Source: Cercophora sp. LCS_1
Lineage: Eukaryota > Ascomycota > Sordariomycetes > Sordariales > Lasiosphaeriaceae
NCBI GenBank assembly: GCA_036250225.1
Contig: JAPZLL010000011.1
Location: 930,001-994,000 of the forward strand
Length of the DNA stretch: 64,000 nucleotides
Direction: 5' to 3'
Below, piece after piece: positions 31,101 through 41,581 of this stretch. Position 1 is the stretch's first letter. Each line of letters starts with the position of its first letter. The notes under the pieces were generated by a model. That model ran no database searches. It was given only the letters and a program-made list of their open reading frames with translations, and was not told where the DNA came from. The position numbers and the translations under genes are program-made.

Positions 31101-32186
31101 GAGATTGATGTTTGTGAGACGTGCTGGATGGATGTGTTTAAGGATTCGAGATGGGAGGGGGTTGTTGAACTGCTAGTTGAGAATAATGCGTATGAGGGGT
31201 ATGGGTGTGGTGGGTATGGCGGTGGAAGGGCGTGCGGTTGGCATTTCAAGCAGAACCCGAACTTGTCGATTGCGTATACTGGTGCTGAGGCGAGGAAGCT
31301 GGGGGCTGAGGAGTTGAGGACGAGTTTGGTTGCGATTGCGACCAAGCCGGTGTGCGGGAAGCCGCAGGGGTTTGTTAACGGGCGGTACTACAACGTGAAG
31401 GGCACGCCTATTCCCGACTATGGCGTGTGCGAGGCGTGCTACGAGGGACGTATCGTGGCCATGGGGCTGAACCAGTTCTTCGTCGATCAGCCTAGTGTGG
31501 TTCCCGGCGAGGCGTTTTGCACCTTCAACCCGGCTATAAACGGCGCGGGCTATTTTTACATGAAGATGCTGGAGGCTTTGCGGACGGGAGTGTGGGCTGT
31601 GTACGAAGATAAAGTACGGGCGCTCGTTACAGTGCCATCGTGCCTCGGCATCGACGCCATGAAGGGCGGCAAGTGGTGGGGATGGCCCGAGTGCACCGTG
31701 TGCGAGTGGCACTACCATGCGGTAGCGGCCGGATCTCGCTTTGCACGAGACATGCCGTTGCAGGGCATCACAGGTTCCCCTGACGAGCCGCGCATCTGCA
31801 GCTTGTTCTCCGACGCCCAGCAACGACGGTACCGAGAGGCGTGTGAGAGCGGAAAGCTGGACGACTTTCTCGTCTTTTGTCGAGAGCGCGTCGAAAAGTG
31901 GTCTGTCATGTGGCCCGCCATCCAGCGCCTGCAGGGCGACATCTCGAAAACGTACTGGGCTGGCGTCAACCTGCAGATATCCAGCCATGGTAACAAGATG
32001 TCGGATGCCATCACCTTTAGCACTCCGACCACGACATATACCACCAGCTCCGGAAACATATACAACTCGCACAATGGTGTCCTTGGCGAGCAGCAGGCCG
32101 CTCAGGCTGATGCACTCATCCGCCAGAGTGTGGGCCCCCGCGAGGAACAGGCCAGGCTGTTGGCTGAGTGGGCAAAATGGGAGTGA
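28146..32186 (+). CDS. Pro/Gln-rich protein with five C-terminal cysteine modules, 1346 aa
   Basis: Intronless. The ATG at 28146 is preferred over an upstream non-ATG extension through the poly-T run. Residues 1 to about 740 are low-complexity Pro/Gln/Tyr/Ser (GYPYQQQPQQPPQH style; repeated GYPQ, QPAQ and SQVP units), a disordered, possibly phase-separating region. Residues of about 785-1250 contain five related modules, each with an upstream Cys and then a CxxC-type pair followed by an aromatic: VCAFCYATYL, VCEACFEDIF, VCETCWMDVF, VCEACYEGRI and VCEWHYHAVA. The Cys spacing suggests metal-binding or treble-clef-like units; the fifth has His in place of the second Cys. The C-terminal 100 residues are polar and Ser/Thr-rich. 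No signal peptide. Function unknown. Confidence 0.85.
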   Translation: MDNHYGGNPNPYQGPPPTGSGYPYQQQPQQPPQHLQQHPQQHPQQHPGQQTGQQLGQSGPPGHPGHPGQQPAPYSQQFVSYPQQTPQYGTQHQAPGYGPGSYAPSPGQYQQPPPLPPRQETAAYPPPPRPPPVQGQNVPYGSGPASHPPIPLTKTSSGLKSKFGATVAGFQSKLGSYMAKVQTPPSSAYPGAPGSPATPQPYPSGQQNQTSQNQVQNAPYGQPMQVHPQSYSAASTASTAQPGSSPAPAAYPAQFQGVQPPSVSQGYPPQVPPQSLPTTAPAYPSSQPASPPVSTAIGAQMVGTPVVATPVAYTPVLYTPAPHPLPLPYSATQQLQHSHAQPFPGPGAHAQASTAVQTMAGYPTQPQGHLVSGPAPWSSPAPIQAQPPKRVPVPGYPQAAQNPDMNQAYPSPAMAGYGAQQPHPQLTQSSQVYQSPQQTGHPQLVQQAGFPQPAQPAPPAHALQTSAGPGGRPLGYMQPIQGSPAPPTQPPMQAPTGPVAQHPYPGQAQGSSTTWAPQTSTVPQQPGYLQSAQGSSATSAQPALQTADPTPRPYVQQASSVAHAAMQMTPGPQPFADVPVQAPSPNASATQPAVPVSHSQVPSPAHRPAPPQPGYPQPADPSTASRDHSTIQSPDPVPKQPEYPQAAPVPQQKAASTLQPTETPAQQPSPQLNQGSSANDSCLESAPPPITEQKAETHPTIPENAPSTTPAQPTRDAEAAASSPSSPLPMASLTLAMQNMSPFPLRALPPITANPYPSTGEAVTTDYFPHPMLTTPFSSIPQTRACLGNSTVAELGTVYFHPSTPDFSVCAFCYATYLAPSPFASSFSSRQARNTRCGFHALRITRALWPAVCATGDLGPLVAYMARRRTLSFCGDAGEKPASAGIKWFEARDGSALPGSEYAVCEACFEDIFGGGPFEGMFVQRQGGQPEGAKWICDGWNMTYMRLILKGDWRRFVEHVKTRTTLPGCDGDAKEGARWWRVWGSEIDVCETCWMDVFKDSRWEGVVELLVENNAYEGYGCGGYGGGRACGWHFKQNPNLSIAYTGAEARKLGAEELRTSLVAIATKPVCGKPQGFVNGRYYNVKGTPIPDYGVCEACYEGRIVAMGLNQFFVDQPSVVPGEAFCTFNPAINGAGYFYMKMLEALRTGVWAVYEDKVRALVTVPSCLGIDAMKGGKWWGWPECTVCEWHYHAVAAGSRFARDMPLQGITGSPDEPRICSLFSDAQQRRYREACESGKLDDFLVFCRERVEKWSVMWPAIQRLQGDISKTYWAGVNLQISSHGNKMSDAITFSTPTTTYTTSSGNIYNSHNGVLGEQQAAQADALIRQSVGPREEQARLLAEWAKWE

Positions 32187-32260
32187 GAATTAAAAACTTG
32201 GCTCCATCTTACCCGATGTCTATATGCGCCAAACCCCCGAGAAAGGTATAAAAGATACAA

Positions 32261-33284
32261 TCAGACAGCCGCATTCTTCTCAACCGCGCGGTCGGTCCCC
32301 TCTGACTCTCCATCAGTCTGCGGCTTTGACTCCCCAGCACCCTTGACCTTCTCAGAATGTGACATGTACGGGAAAAAGATGCCCGGCGGGAAGAAAGCCA
32401 ACAGCAACGAAGCAATCAAGACCATAAACGACTCCAACACAATGAACGAAGGCTCGTCCTGCATGATGTGGTTGCCCCATCCACCCGCCATCTCGGCAAT
32501 ACGATAGACGCATCGAATGAACAGGGTGCTGTACGCGCCAGCCATAGCACAGACAAAAAGCCTAAACTTCTTGTCATGCCACAAACCAGGAACAGCCTCG
32601 TGCTGACCGCTCGTCCCGATCCACCGCTTGACTCGCCAGAGATACTCGCCCCCCAAGCTACCAAATGTGCCGAGGACAACAACCTGGAGGACGATACCAG
32701 CAATAATCATGCGGTTTCCGTGCTGCAACAACCCCGGATTCTGCCGGCCACCCGCGGCAGCAAGACCGCCACCGATCGCCTGGATGACAAGACACGAGAC
32801 ATCGGCGGGGACAAAGAACCAGGGGTACGCCCTCGGAGGAACCCGGCTCAACGACGGATTCAGCGCGGTCACAGCATGCTTCAGCGTAAGATAGAGACCG
32901 ATGCAGATGAGGGTGGGACCGAGGATGATGGCAACGATTTGCGTCTGGAACGCGTTCTTGTTCCACGGGTTATCGGCCAGCAACGTCCGTCCAACATACC
33001 CTGATCATGTCATGTCAACACCACCGCCATTCCTTCTGCAAGGAGAACATACCAGCAGTCTCAAGCAAACACCCCGCCGCAACAGCAATCGAATACCCCC
33101 ACGTCCTTTTCCAGACCCCAACCCCAAGCGCCACAAGCGTCGCAAGTCCAAACCCAGCTGCAAAGAAGGCGTTGAGCCCCTCGATCGGGTAATATCCCAG
33201 CGTTGTCGCCTTAACGGGGCAGATGGCGGAGACTTGGTCGCATGTTTCGTAGCTGGGGTAGAAACGGCCGGCGGAGGACGCCAT
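32261..33284 (-). CDS. RTA1-like multi-pass membrane protein, 2 exons, 323 aa
   Basis: Exons 33284-33053 and 33000-32261. The 52-bp intron (GTATGT donor, CAG acceptor) joins CLLETAG to YVGRTLLADN, completing the conserved ETxGYxGR segment of the RTA1 family. About seven hydrophobic helices are visible, including FFAAGFGLATLVALGVGVW, VAIILGPTLICIGLYLTL and ASLLLAFFPPGIFFPY. The DVSCLVIQAIGGGLAA and GNRMIIAGIVLQVV motifs are characteristic. Family members are linked to lipid translocation and resistance to toxic sterol or sphingoid compounds. The C-terminal tail is hydrophilic and acidic. It is convergent with the gene ending at 32186. Confidence 0.93.
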
Positions 33285-34294
33285 GGTGGATAGAAAAAAA
33301 GAATGCGAGGTTGGCGATTTCGTCTCATTGCCTGACAAACGGGGATGGTGGGATTTGGCTGATAAATATGTAGGGAAAATATCGTATCATCGGGGGTGGG
33401 GCCTGGGCTTCAATGGATTTGGCGCTATCGCGCGTGTGCGGGTTTCCCGTTTCCCGGGTCTTGGGGGTTGTTGGATCGGGACTAGGTCCGTCGCTTGGCG
33501 GGTGTGTGGGGCCCCGTTTCCGGATGGGCCGGGGTCCCTTGGGGTGGGATTTCGGGACGGTGGTGTTGGGATGGCTGCATTTGGTTTTTTTTTTTTTTTT
33601 TCTTTGGGGCTTTTCGGATGGGTCATGTTGGTGAGGTGGAAGTGGTATTATTTGCTTGTTCGTCGATTTTTGGGCAGTTGTAGTCGAACGGATACCAGGT
33701 TCTGAAGAGCTTCGTGGGGATGCGAGTAGGGACACCCCGCTGTGGTCACAACCGCTATTTGGTGGGCAAAGCGATTGGTAAATGCTTTGACATAAACCCG
33801 AATACGATTACAACCACGGCTGGGGTGCACCCATTGCCAAGCAAGTTCCGCCCAAAGTTCCCGGTCCATCACGTCTTTCATCTCGGGACGCCCCGGTCCG
33901 GGAATCTGGTGCGCCCGTTGTCCGACCGATGTCGAATTTCTCACCAGCGGTGCTCATTCTGGTTGTTGTTGCCGGGAACTTCGAGCAATCTGATGCTACT
34001 TGACAAGTTTACGTCAACCTGGGGAGAAACAGCCGCACTCTCCAAGCCCTAACCCGCTCTCCTCCAGATGACATGCAAAGGGATCTCACGTTGAGATTTG
34101 TGATTTCTCGTCCAGAGCAATAAGGGCAGACCAATATCGTATCGGACCGAGGGGCATGATCCCGAAGCACTTTCCACCAACAGCTTAACCGTCGACGCGC
34201 AGACAAGCGATGACCAAGGCGGCTAGCACCTGATCCGTCGAACCGCTGACCGCCAATAGCACCACCACTGCCTCTCGGGTTCTCGGGTTCGACC
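33285..34294. other. intergenic between divergent RTA1-like and zinc-cluster genes
   Basis: About 1 kb with a T14 run at about 33588 and a GT-rich stretch at 33400-33550. No gene supported. Confidence 0.45.
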
Positions 34295-35847
34295 ATGCCA
34301 AAGCAAACAGCCCTACCCGAGACAGGGGCACCCACCTCCCCGAACCCAGTGCCAGTCTCCGCAACGACGATCCAGATCCCGCGTCGAACACACCGAAAGA
34401 GCCGCACCGGCTGCCAACGCTGCAAAGCCCGCAAGATCAAGGTAGGTACTCCTTTCTCTGCTCATCCTGCGACCCACTAACACTTTAGTGTGATGAACGT
34501 CATCCGGCATGTCTCAACTGCATCTCCCACGGCGTCGAATGTCCCTACCTCTCCAAACCGTCCGTCTCCAGCCAAACATCTCCCCTCCCTCCGACACCGA
34601 CGCCGACACCGTCAACACCAACCCCCATCACACCTCGCGTTCCCTCTCCGGTCCACGATGACCCCCTCCCCATGTTGGAGCTGGAGCTCCTTCATAACTT
34701 TACCACAGAAACATACGCCACCTTGGCCATTGACCCAGACGTCTCGTCCTTCTGGCGTCTAAGCGTCGTCGAAATCGGTCTGCAATGCGACTACATCATG
34801 CGCGCCGTTTTGGCTATATCCGCCCTCCACTTGGCCTACCATCGTCCCGACAGGAGAGACTATTACACCGCCCAGGGCATAATACTCCACCAACGTGCGG
34901 CGAGATCGGCTATGCGGTTTATAAACCCGGACGAGATTGGACGGATGGATCTGGACGGTGCGGCGAGGTTGTTTTTGTTTAGCATGCTGACTATTTATTT
35001 CGGTGCGTCTCCTCTTTTCCTTGCTCTCAATGTGTTGGGATATCGCTCAAGGGCTCCTCCATGATGAGGTGGCAGCTAGCCGCACGCACAAGTAGACTAA
35101 TGCTGATGATGCAGCGCTGGCGAGTCCGAGACGATCATTGGCCGACGGGAGTTTCTTCATTGGAGAGGTCGACGGGTTTCCGGACTGGTGGGTCTTTTTC
35201 TTCCTGTCCTTCCGGACTGAAAACAAGCTGTTTGCTGACAGACCAGGACCTTCCTGTTAAACGGGGCAAAAAGCTTGTCGAACCTCCTTGGGACAGAAGG
35301 AAAGTCGACCATCTTGGCGCCGTTCCTGGCGTATGGCGGTCAGAGGTGGCATGCCACGCGCAGCCGATTGCCAGTGCCGACCCTGGAAGAGGTAGATACG
35401 CTGAGACGTAGGATCGCTGAGAGAGTCGAGGACGGGGCATTGCTAGCAACGTACCGGCATGCGCTGGATGAGTTGGAGCTAGACTTGTTGGCGAGGATGG
35501 ACGAGGGGACGCCGAGAGATGTGTTGGGTGCGATGCTATGTAAGTTTTCCTCCCACTAGGAGCGTCGAGTGCCACTGACCCGAGCAGGGCTGTGGACCGT
35601 TTCGGACTCGCTTGTCCCGCTGTTGAGGGCGATGCCTGGAGATGAAGAATCAGGCCCGAAGCAGGAGGCTGTGGCCATCTTTGCCCACTTCTCCATCATC
35701 TTGAAGCATCACGAGTCGGAATCGCATTGGTGGCTACAGGGCTGGGCCGATCACCTGTTGGCGAGGGCGTATGAGATTTTGGATCATGACCATCGTCCTT
35801 GGATCGAATGGCCGATGAAAGAGGTTGGCTGGATGCCTCCTGGATAG
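34295..35847 (+). CDS. Zn(II)2Cys6 transcription factor, 5 exons, 428 aa
   Basis: Exons 34295-34441, 34489-35002, 35115-35187, 35247-35539 and 35588-35847; all junctions keep frame. The zinc cluster is formed across intron 1: RTGCQRCKARKIK|CDERHPACLNCISHGVECPY, with six cysteines in C-x2-C-x6-C-x5-C-x2-C-x6-C spacing, preceded by a basic RRTHRKSR stretch. The middle region resembles the fungal Zn2Cys6 regulatory domain common in short regulators: MLELELLHNFTTETYATLAI, MRAVLAISALHLAYHR and LHQRAARSAM. A Pro/Ser/Thr linker lies between. Nuclear DNA-binding regulator; target unknown. It is convergent with a broken HET gene, whose frame ends only 10 bases away. Confidence 0.88.
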
Positions 35848-35857
35848 GTGTGGTGTC

Positions 35858-37603
35858 TCAGCAAATGATGATCTCCTCCCACTTCCTCTCTCGGAAAAGA
35901 CCATTGAAATAGGCGCACAGCGACATGATGCTCATTATCTCGTCAATGCGCGCCGGAGGTGGTACCGGCACACCAATGCGTCGCCGTATTTCTGCAGCTT
36001 CACTCCAGTCCCAAAAAGTGTGCCGGTGCCCTGATGCCGCCGATATACTTTCTCGTACCAGACTCTCCAGCTGTTCGGCCGTCATCTCGGCGATGCAACG
36101 AACCCCTGTATCCCCCGTTGCGAACGCGATAGCTTCTCCCCCAAGCCGTATCGCGCACGCCTCGCTGGTGTGGCTTGGAAGGATTCGAGCAAGATTCCAA
36201 GTGATTTCAACCCATTCCTTCAAGTTCGATTCGTGATTGGAGGCATCCGGGTAGCTGAAGACGCCGAGAACTGTGTTGTCCAACCAAAAGCATAGCTTGA
36301 CCCATTTCTTGCATTCGTGTTCCAGGACGACGAAGCGGACAACATCGTCCCACTCTTCAGTCTGCCACACGCCGAGCTGATCAATGAAATGGCCCACCTC
36401 GCCGAAATCCGCTTTCCGCTCCGCTTCGACTGTTGTTCCGGAAATCATCGTTTCTTGATATTTGTCGAGCGCCAGACCCGCCCAGTCCCTGAAATCTGAC
36501 TCAGTTGGGTCCCCAACCACGAACCGTGGCGACTTCCTCGAATCTCCCAAGGGATGGTTGGTGCCACGTTCAATTTCCGGTAACTGATAGAAACCATTGC
36601 TCAGCCGAAGCTCGTCCAAATCTTGTATCATCACCGATTCGATCAAGGAACCTTCGTTTTCTCCCGACACAGTCAAGTTTTTGCGGCCCAACATTTGGGA
36701 AGGCACACCATGACACAACCCAGCGATCCTCCACATCTGTTGGCTATTTTCCATGGGCTCAATATAGAACAACTTGCCCAGCCCTTGAAATATCACAACC
36801 CTACCTGGGGCTGTCGGGTGCCGGGATCAGTCCCCAGCGATGGTGAAAATGGGTTCGTAAAGCCTCACGCTCTCCTTGAACTCTATGCTCAGTCCCAAAT
36901 CCTTGCCACGCGTCCAATCGAGCGCAAATGGGCCGAGCTCAAGGACTGTACTGCTTCTCAAACAAAGGCGTCTAAGTGAAGAGATTGAGACCCCTTCGGG
37001 AGTGCCGACCTTGTGTTTCTTGGTGTCCACAGGCTGTTTGTTCCAATTTGGAGCCCACGAGGGCAGCCATCGCTCATCTTTTCCATGGGTAAGTGCCAAT
37101 AGCCCAAAATCGCACTTTAGGAGCGCAAACGCCGCAGTCCCGACAAAGACCTCGAACGGAGTCAGTGAGTAGTCAGCGACAAGCCCGTAGGCCGAGGCAT
37201 CTTGGATCAGCCCGAACAGTGCAAAGACCTGATCGCGAGGATCTGACGCCTTACAGGACGTCGTCTGGTGAAGAAGCTCGGGTAGATCCAAAGCCGTGTA
37301 GCGCTTCCGTTTGTAAATGGTCCCGATCCACTTGGGCGCGACGTCAAAGTCCCTGAGCTGGTCGAAGTCGGCCCACCCAACTGCTTCGCCGCCGTAGTGA
37401 ACGACAGCCGACTGCGAGTTCGCAATTTCCTGCAGTACCCACAGGCGGCTGAAATACCGAAGGTGGAACAGGGTTCTGTGCTCTTCACCATCCGGGGTCT
37501 CGACATTGACCTGCCGCAGACGAGTCATGACTTGTTCAACGTGGGGATCGCCTTCTCCTAGGTAGACAAAGACTTCGGAGAGGCTCGGCCAGGACAAGGG
37601 CAT
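35858..37603 (-). pseudogene. 5'-truncated HET-domain protein gene, broken
   Basis: The upstream frame (37603-36827) begins inside a HET domain: SEVFVYLGEGDPHVEQVM, then YFSRLWVLQEIANSQSAVVH and DPRDQVFALFGLI. The first half of HET (YxALSYxWG and the IDAICINQ block) is missing. A stop at 36827-36829 separates this from a second frame (36796-35858) that holds a plausible C-terminal region (LGKLFYIEPMENSQQMWRI, LDELRLSNGFYQLPEI). Obvious intron signals between the two do not join in phase. The 5' break lies within about 60 bases of a sequence duplicated at 41034, suggesting rearrangement removed the N-terminus. Likely non-functional; a missed intron could rescue only the downstream break. Confidence 0.65.
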
Positions 37604-37654
37604 TCGTCACATCACAGGCGTGTTGGCGTGGGATGGGGCTGGAAGGTGCCGCAG

Positions 37655-38190
37655 AAAAGGCACCTATATCGGATGGAGGCTCAGCTCAAGGAAGGTGGGG
37701 CATGTAGTTGACGAGCAACTTGAACCAGCAAGTGAATAGCACTGGACCCATGGCTTTTTTTGTCTCATCGTTGAGCTTTCAGGGCTTTTGCAGGAATAAA
37801 TCACCGTGATTAAATATCAAATTTTACTCTCTACCTAACTTCCACAGAACTTTCTCTTCGACAACCGCCAATTTATAGAAGTCGACAGAGATCGCCCGCG
37901 TTTTTTGAAGCCTTTCCCTTCTGCGTCGCAAATTCATAACTCCTACGTTCAAGCAACCTCCAACCTCCCACCATTGCGACTCTACGTTTTGCCGCCTTGA
38001 ACCTTTCTCCAACCAGGGAAGGTTTAGCACACAGGATTCACAGGGCCTAAGCTTTGAAGATTCTAAGTTTTCAAGATTCTCAGCGCCGAACCTTGCTCCC
38101 ATCTGATCTTAAGCGCAACAAGTGTGTCCCTCGTTTTAAAGTCCTCCAACTCCATCGGTTCTGCAAGCCGTTTACAGATGCTATCTAATC
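37655..38190 (+). repeat. duplicated 5' flank of the RRM-like family, copy 1
   Basis: GCACCTATATCGGAT, GAGGCTCAG, AAGGAAGGTGGGG and the following leader with TTTCTCTTCGACAAC recur in order at 41034-41581 before the intact family member. This shows that the flank and gene were duplicated together. Apart from this, no gene is seen in 37604-38190. Confidence 0.7.
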
Positions 38191-38506
38191 ATGGATGACG
38201 AAACCCAGGCCACCCGCGCGGCAGAATTTGAAGCTGCTCTCGAAGCCGCAGGTTTTGGGACGCCGAACACGGACGCTGCCGCCGTTGCGTCGGGTGTTCA
38301 ACAGTTACTCAGCCATCCCCATATCCGATACTACGACCTTGATTGCGTGCTGCCTATCAGAGACATCGGGCACGGAAGGGTGGAGATGGAAGTATGATTT
38401 GCGAGCTTCCGGTCACAGGCCGAAAGCGCCAGAATTGTGGTCAGACGGCACTGGGGTCCACGGGGTGTCACGGTTTCGTTTGGCCGCGACCCCTGCAGTC
38501 TCTTGT
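38191..38506 (+). pseudogene. internally deleted RRM-like family member (N- and C-terminal ends fused)
   Basis: It starts MDDETQATRAAEFEAALEAA, matching the start of the 41582 gene, then jumps after LLSHP directly to IRYYDLDCVLPIRD, which is residue 258 onwards of the intact member. A TGA interrupts the VEMEV/FASFR junction, where the intact copies have VHFASFR. The rest, RSQAESARIVVRRHWGP and VTVSFGRDPC, matches the family C-terminus. About 215 residues, including the RRM-like core, are missing. Confidence 0.75.
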
Positions 38507-38659
38507 AACCCCCGCGGATACCTAGGTAGGTAGCGGTAGCCGCCATAGCATAAGGTAGTTTAGGGACTTTGATTTTATAAATCAATTTTCCATCACCAAC
38601 GTGTAACCAATGCCTAGGTACCCAATAACTCCGTATAAATCGGCGTGCCGGACGTCATT

Positions 38660-38893
38660 GTCATTCTATCGCACGGGATGTTTTTGTTGTCCCCTGACGC
38701 GGCCACCACCTTCCAGCGGAACACTGAGAATGGGCTTTGTATAGGAAACCACCGCATTAGAGTGGACCTCAACCGATTTGGATCGCAAGGGGTGTCTCTC
38801 CGCAGATCCCGGATTCTGCTGCTACGAAGACCAGCCTGAGGGGTTACCTGGAAAGCGCTACAAGCGCTCCTGACACCACCAAAGATTCGGCAG
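38660..38893 (+). pseudogene. displaced central fragment of an RRM-like family member
   Basis: Reads MFLLSPDAATTFQRNTENG, IGNHRIRVDLNRFG, LRRSRILLLRRPA and, after a TGA replacing Trp, WKALQALLTPPKIR. This is the central part (about residues 188-259) of the 41582 product, that is, the part missing from the deletion copy 150 bases upstream. It ends at the same IR boundary where the deletion copy resumes. Confidence 0.7.
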
Positions 38894-39962
38894 AGACACT
38901 TGTGACAACGCGTACTTTAAGCAGGGAATTCCGGTTTTCTCTTTTTTTTAAGAAAAAAAAATTGACATGAGGTTCCTTGAATGCCGCAGTTGCATTACAA
39001 TGTGCATGCTACTAGCGGAAATCCAGGAGACAGGGACCTACACGCATCCTTGGACAGAGCCTCAGAGGTACCAGTGGCGCTGGGCTGACCTTTGTCCAAA
39101 GTGAGATGAGACTTGTATTTGCTGGGCTGGTATAGCCCCAAAATTTACTGGTCATTATCCTATTGGGCTATCAACATTGGCGTTAGACCACTTTTCCTTC
39201 AGCATTATTTTGTCAAGTATTAAAAGTCTGTAACTCCCAAGCACCGCTCCGACGACGTGATTTGGCAACAGGAGGATTTGTCTTGATCGCTAAATCATCA
39301 CCCAAATTTCCCTGACATTTTGCTTTCGACGCGAGAGAACGTGGATGAATACCAAGAGAGTAGGCGCGGAGCTGCAAAAACATTGGATGAAATGAAGTGT
39401 TTTTCACATAAAAACATCAGATCAAATCCCGCTGCTGGTGAACTGGGATTTATTCATTTGAACTACCTAGGGCACCGTGCCGACTGATTGTTGTTTTTAT
39501 TTCTCGCCTCTTCCTCGAATTTCGCAATCTGTTCTACTCTGCATCAACCTTCGAAGACAAAGTCCAAGCAGGCTGCTAACTACGCTCAACAACGGCTGAG
39601 AAGCGTGGTCACTTGCGAAAGGCCGAAGACTTTTTTTTGAGTCTCGCGCCAATAAAACTTCCCAGCTGGGTTGTTTCAATTCCAACGACCACCCCGCGGC
39701 ATCCGCGACCCTATTTGCTCGGCGTCGCGACAGATCAGGAACGCCAACGATTTCTCTCTTCCAAGTAGTCAATCCTACGGGGCCACCGAAGAACTCCAAG
39801 TTCTTCGCTCTGTTTGACTTCTTTCCGATAGATACGTCCCACCTTCTTCTCCAACACACACGACTCTCGTGCTTGATATTTCGCCACACGAGAAGTATGT
39901 TCTGCCGTCCCTCACGCATTTGCATGCCTAAGCTAACAGAAACATTCCAGATTTTCTAAAAC
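38894..39962. other. intergenic, leader of the next RRM-like gene
   Basis: No gene supported. A GCTAACAG branch-like site and ATTCCAG acceptor just before the 39963 ATG suggest a 5'-UTR intron. An A/T-rich run lies at 38940-38965. Confidence 0.4.
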
Positions 39963-40760
39963 ATGTCGCTTCAACTCCATGTGGAGAGTGATGCGGAGAG
40001 CGAGACCAACGTTTCAGCGAATCTGGTCACCTCAGATGCTCGCCGCCATCAGCATGCGTCCTCATGGGTCTACAACGTCACAGGCCGCGTCTTCGGGAGC
40101 TCGTGGGCTGATCCTCCCCCTTCTCAGGCTTTGACCGTTATCCCAACAGTTCCCCCCATCTGGTCCGCAAATTACCGAGGCGACCAAAGCCGCGTGAGTA
40201 ACATCCCGGCCGACGTCCAGGCAGGGGAGAATATCTCGTTCTGGATCAGAGGTCTACCTGAAACAGTCACCCATAGCGAGATTTTAGACCGCATCCGGCA
40301 AACCGGAAGAGTCTATCACTTAGTCATCAACGGTCCAACGGACGAACACCACACCGCGGCGGCTAGGCTTACCTTCTTCAGCCGTCAGGCTGCGGTGACC
40401 TTTGCTGATGCTACCATGCGCGGCTTTTGGGTTCGCGGCTACCGCACCCAGGTGAGGGAGGACCGCATCGGTGTGCTAGAGAGGGTCTATGGCTCACGAG
40501 TCATTGTTATCACTGGACCAATCCATTTGGTCAACTGGGCCTCACTCAGGGCTCTGTTAGTCCCTCCTCGCCTGCGATTCTACCACCTGGACCGGGTTCT
40601 CCCTCTGCGGGAGACCCGTCACCCGGACTTAGTGGAGCTCGAAGTGCACTTCGCAAGCTTCCGGGCACAGGCAGAGGCAGCCTCGGTCATTGTCAGAAGG
40701 GAATGGCGCCCCCTCGGCGTCACTGTGCGCTTCGGGGATGACCCTTGCGGTAACAGCTGA
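39963..40760 (+). CDS. RRM-like fold protein, family member A, 265 aa
   Basis: Single exon. Residues of about 92-150 resemble a divergent RNA-recognition motif: RNP2-like FWIRGLP (93-99), helix THSEILDRIRQTG, strand RVYHLVIN, and RNP1-like AARLTFFSR (133-141) with AAVTFADA. The second half repeats a similar strand-helix order (SRVIVITGP, LVNWASLRALL, VELEVHFASFRAQAEA) and could be a second degenerate RRM-like unit. The canonical aromatic RNP1 residues are only partly kept, so RNA binding is unproven. It has a tandem relative at 41582 and broken copies at 38191 and 38660. The N-terminal 90 residues are polar and unlike the other member. Confidence 0.75.
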   Translation: MSLQLHVESDAESETNVSANLVTSDARRHQHASSWVYNVTGRVFGSSWADPPPSQALTVIPTVPPIWSANYRGDQSRVSNIPADVQAGENISFWIRGLPETVTHSEILDRIRQTGRVYHLVINGPTDEHHTAAARLTFFSRQAAVTFADATMRGFWVRGYRTQVREDRIGVLERVYGSRVIVITGPIHLVNWASLRALLVPPRLRFYHLDRVLPLRETRHPDLVELEVHFASFRAQAEAASVIVRREWRPLGVTVRFGDDPCGNS

Positions 40761-41581
40761 ACTTCGCGACACAGAATTTAAGAAGGCGAAGGATCTCGCA
40801 AGCGTGGGATTATTGGCCAAAGTTGACTAAATAGACTAGGTGGAGAGGTACCGACCTAGGTATAGGGCCTTAGTGGCAAAGACTCAAAATAGCTACCCGT
40901 GGAAGCATACCCACTTTCCTTCCTAGCTTAGACCCTAAAAGTCAACATACCAAGATATAATAATTCTTGTTTTCTACTTGCCTTCCTCCGTAACTACGCT
41001 GACATACCGTGGGATAGCAAGATTGCAGAACAAGCACCTATATCGGATAGAGGCTCAGTTTAAGGAAGGTGGGGTATTCATGTGGTTGACGACGGGAGCG
41101 GCGAGCAGGTGAATGGCACTGGATCCACCGCTCCCTTTCGTCCCGTCCTTAAACTTTGCAAGCTGCCTTACTCAAATTTTCTGAGTTTTAAACTTTATCA
41201 TTAACTTTCCCCCACCTTTTTCTTCGACGACGATGGACTTCTGAGAACTTATAACGATCAACCGCGTCTTCTGATGCGCTTCTTTTGTGCGTTCGGAAAC
41301 CATTACCTTGATATCCAGCAACCTCTAACACTCGACGTTGGCGCTACGATTTCGGCCATTTCGTGGCTCGAGGCCGGTCGGCTTTGAACCACATTTCACC
41401 TTGAACTTTGATCAACTGGATTTTGTTTTGCGTTGCCCACGATCCACAGCGCGCTAGGCATCAAGATTCAGGAGGTCAAACCTTTCACTTATCCATCGCT
41501 CAGCAAGTACGTATTGCCTCAAGTGCCGGTACCTTTCTTACGTATGCTGACAAACTTCTTCCAGATGTTCCGTCTATAACC
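40761..41581 (+). repeat. intergenic region containing duplicated 5' flank, copy 2
   Basis: From 41034 it repeats the flank seen at 37655: GCACCTATATCGGAT, GAGGCTCAG, AAGGAAGGTGGGG, and a leader with TTTTTCTTCGACGAC. No other gene is seen. Confidence 0.65.
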
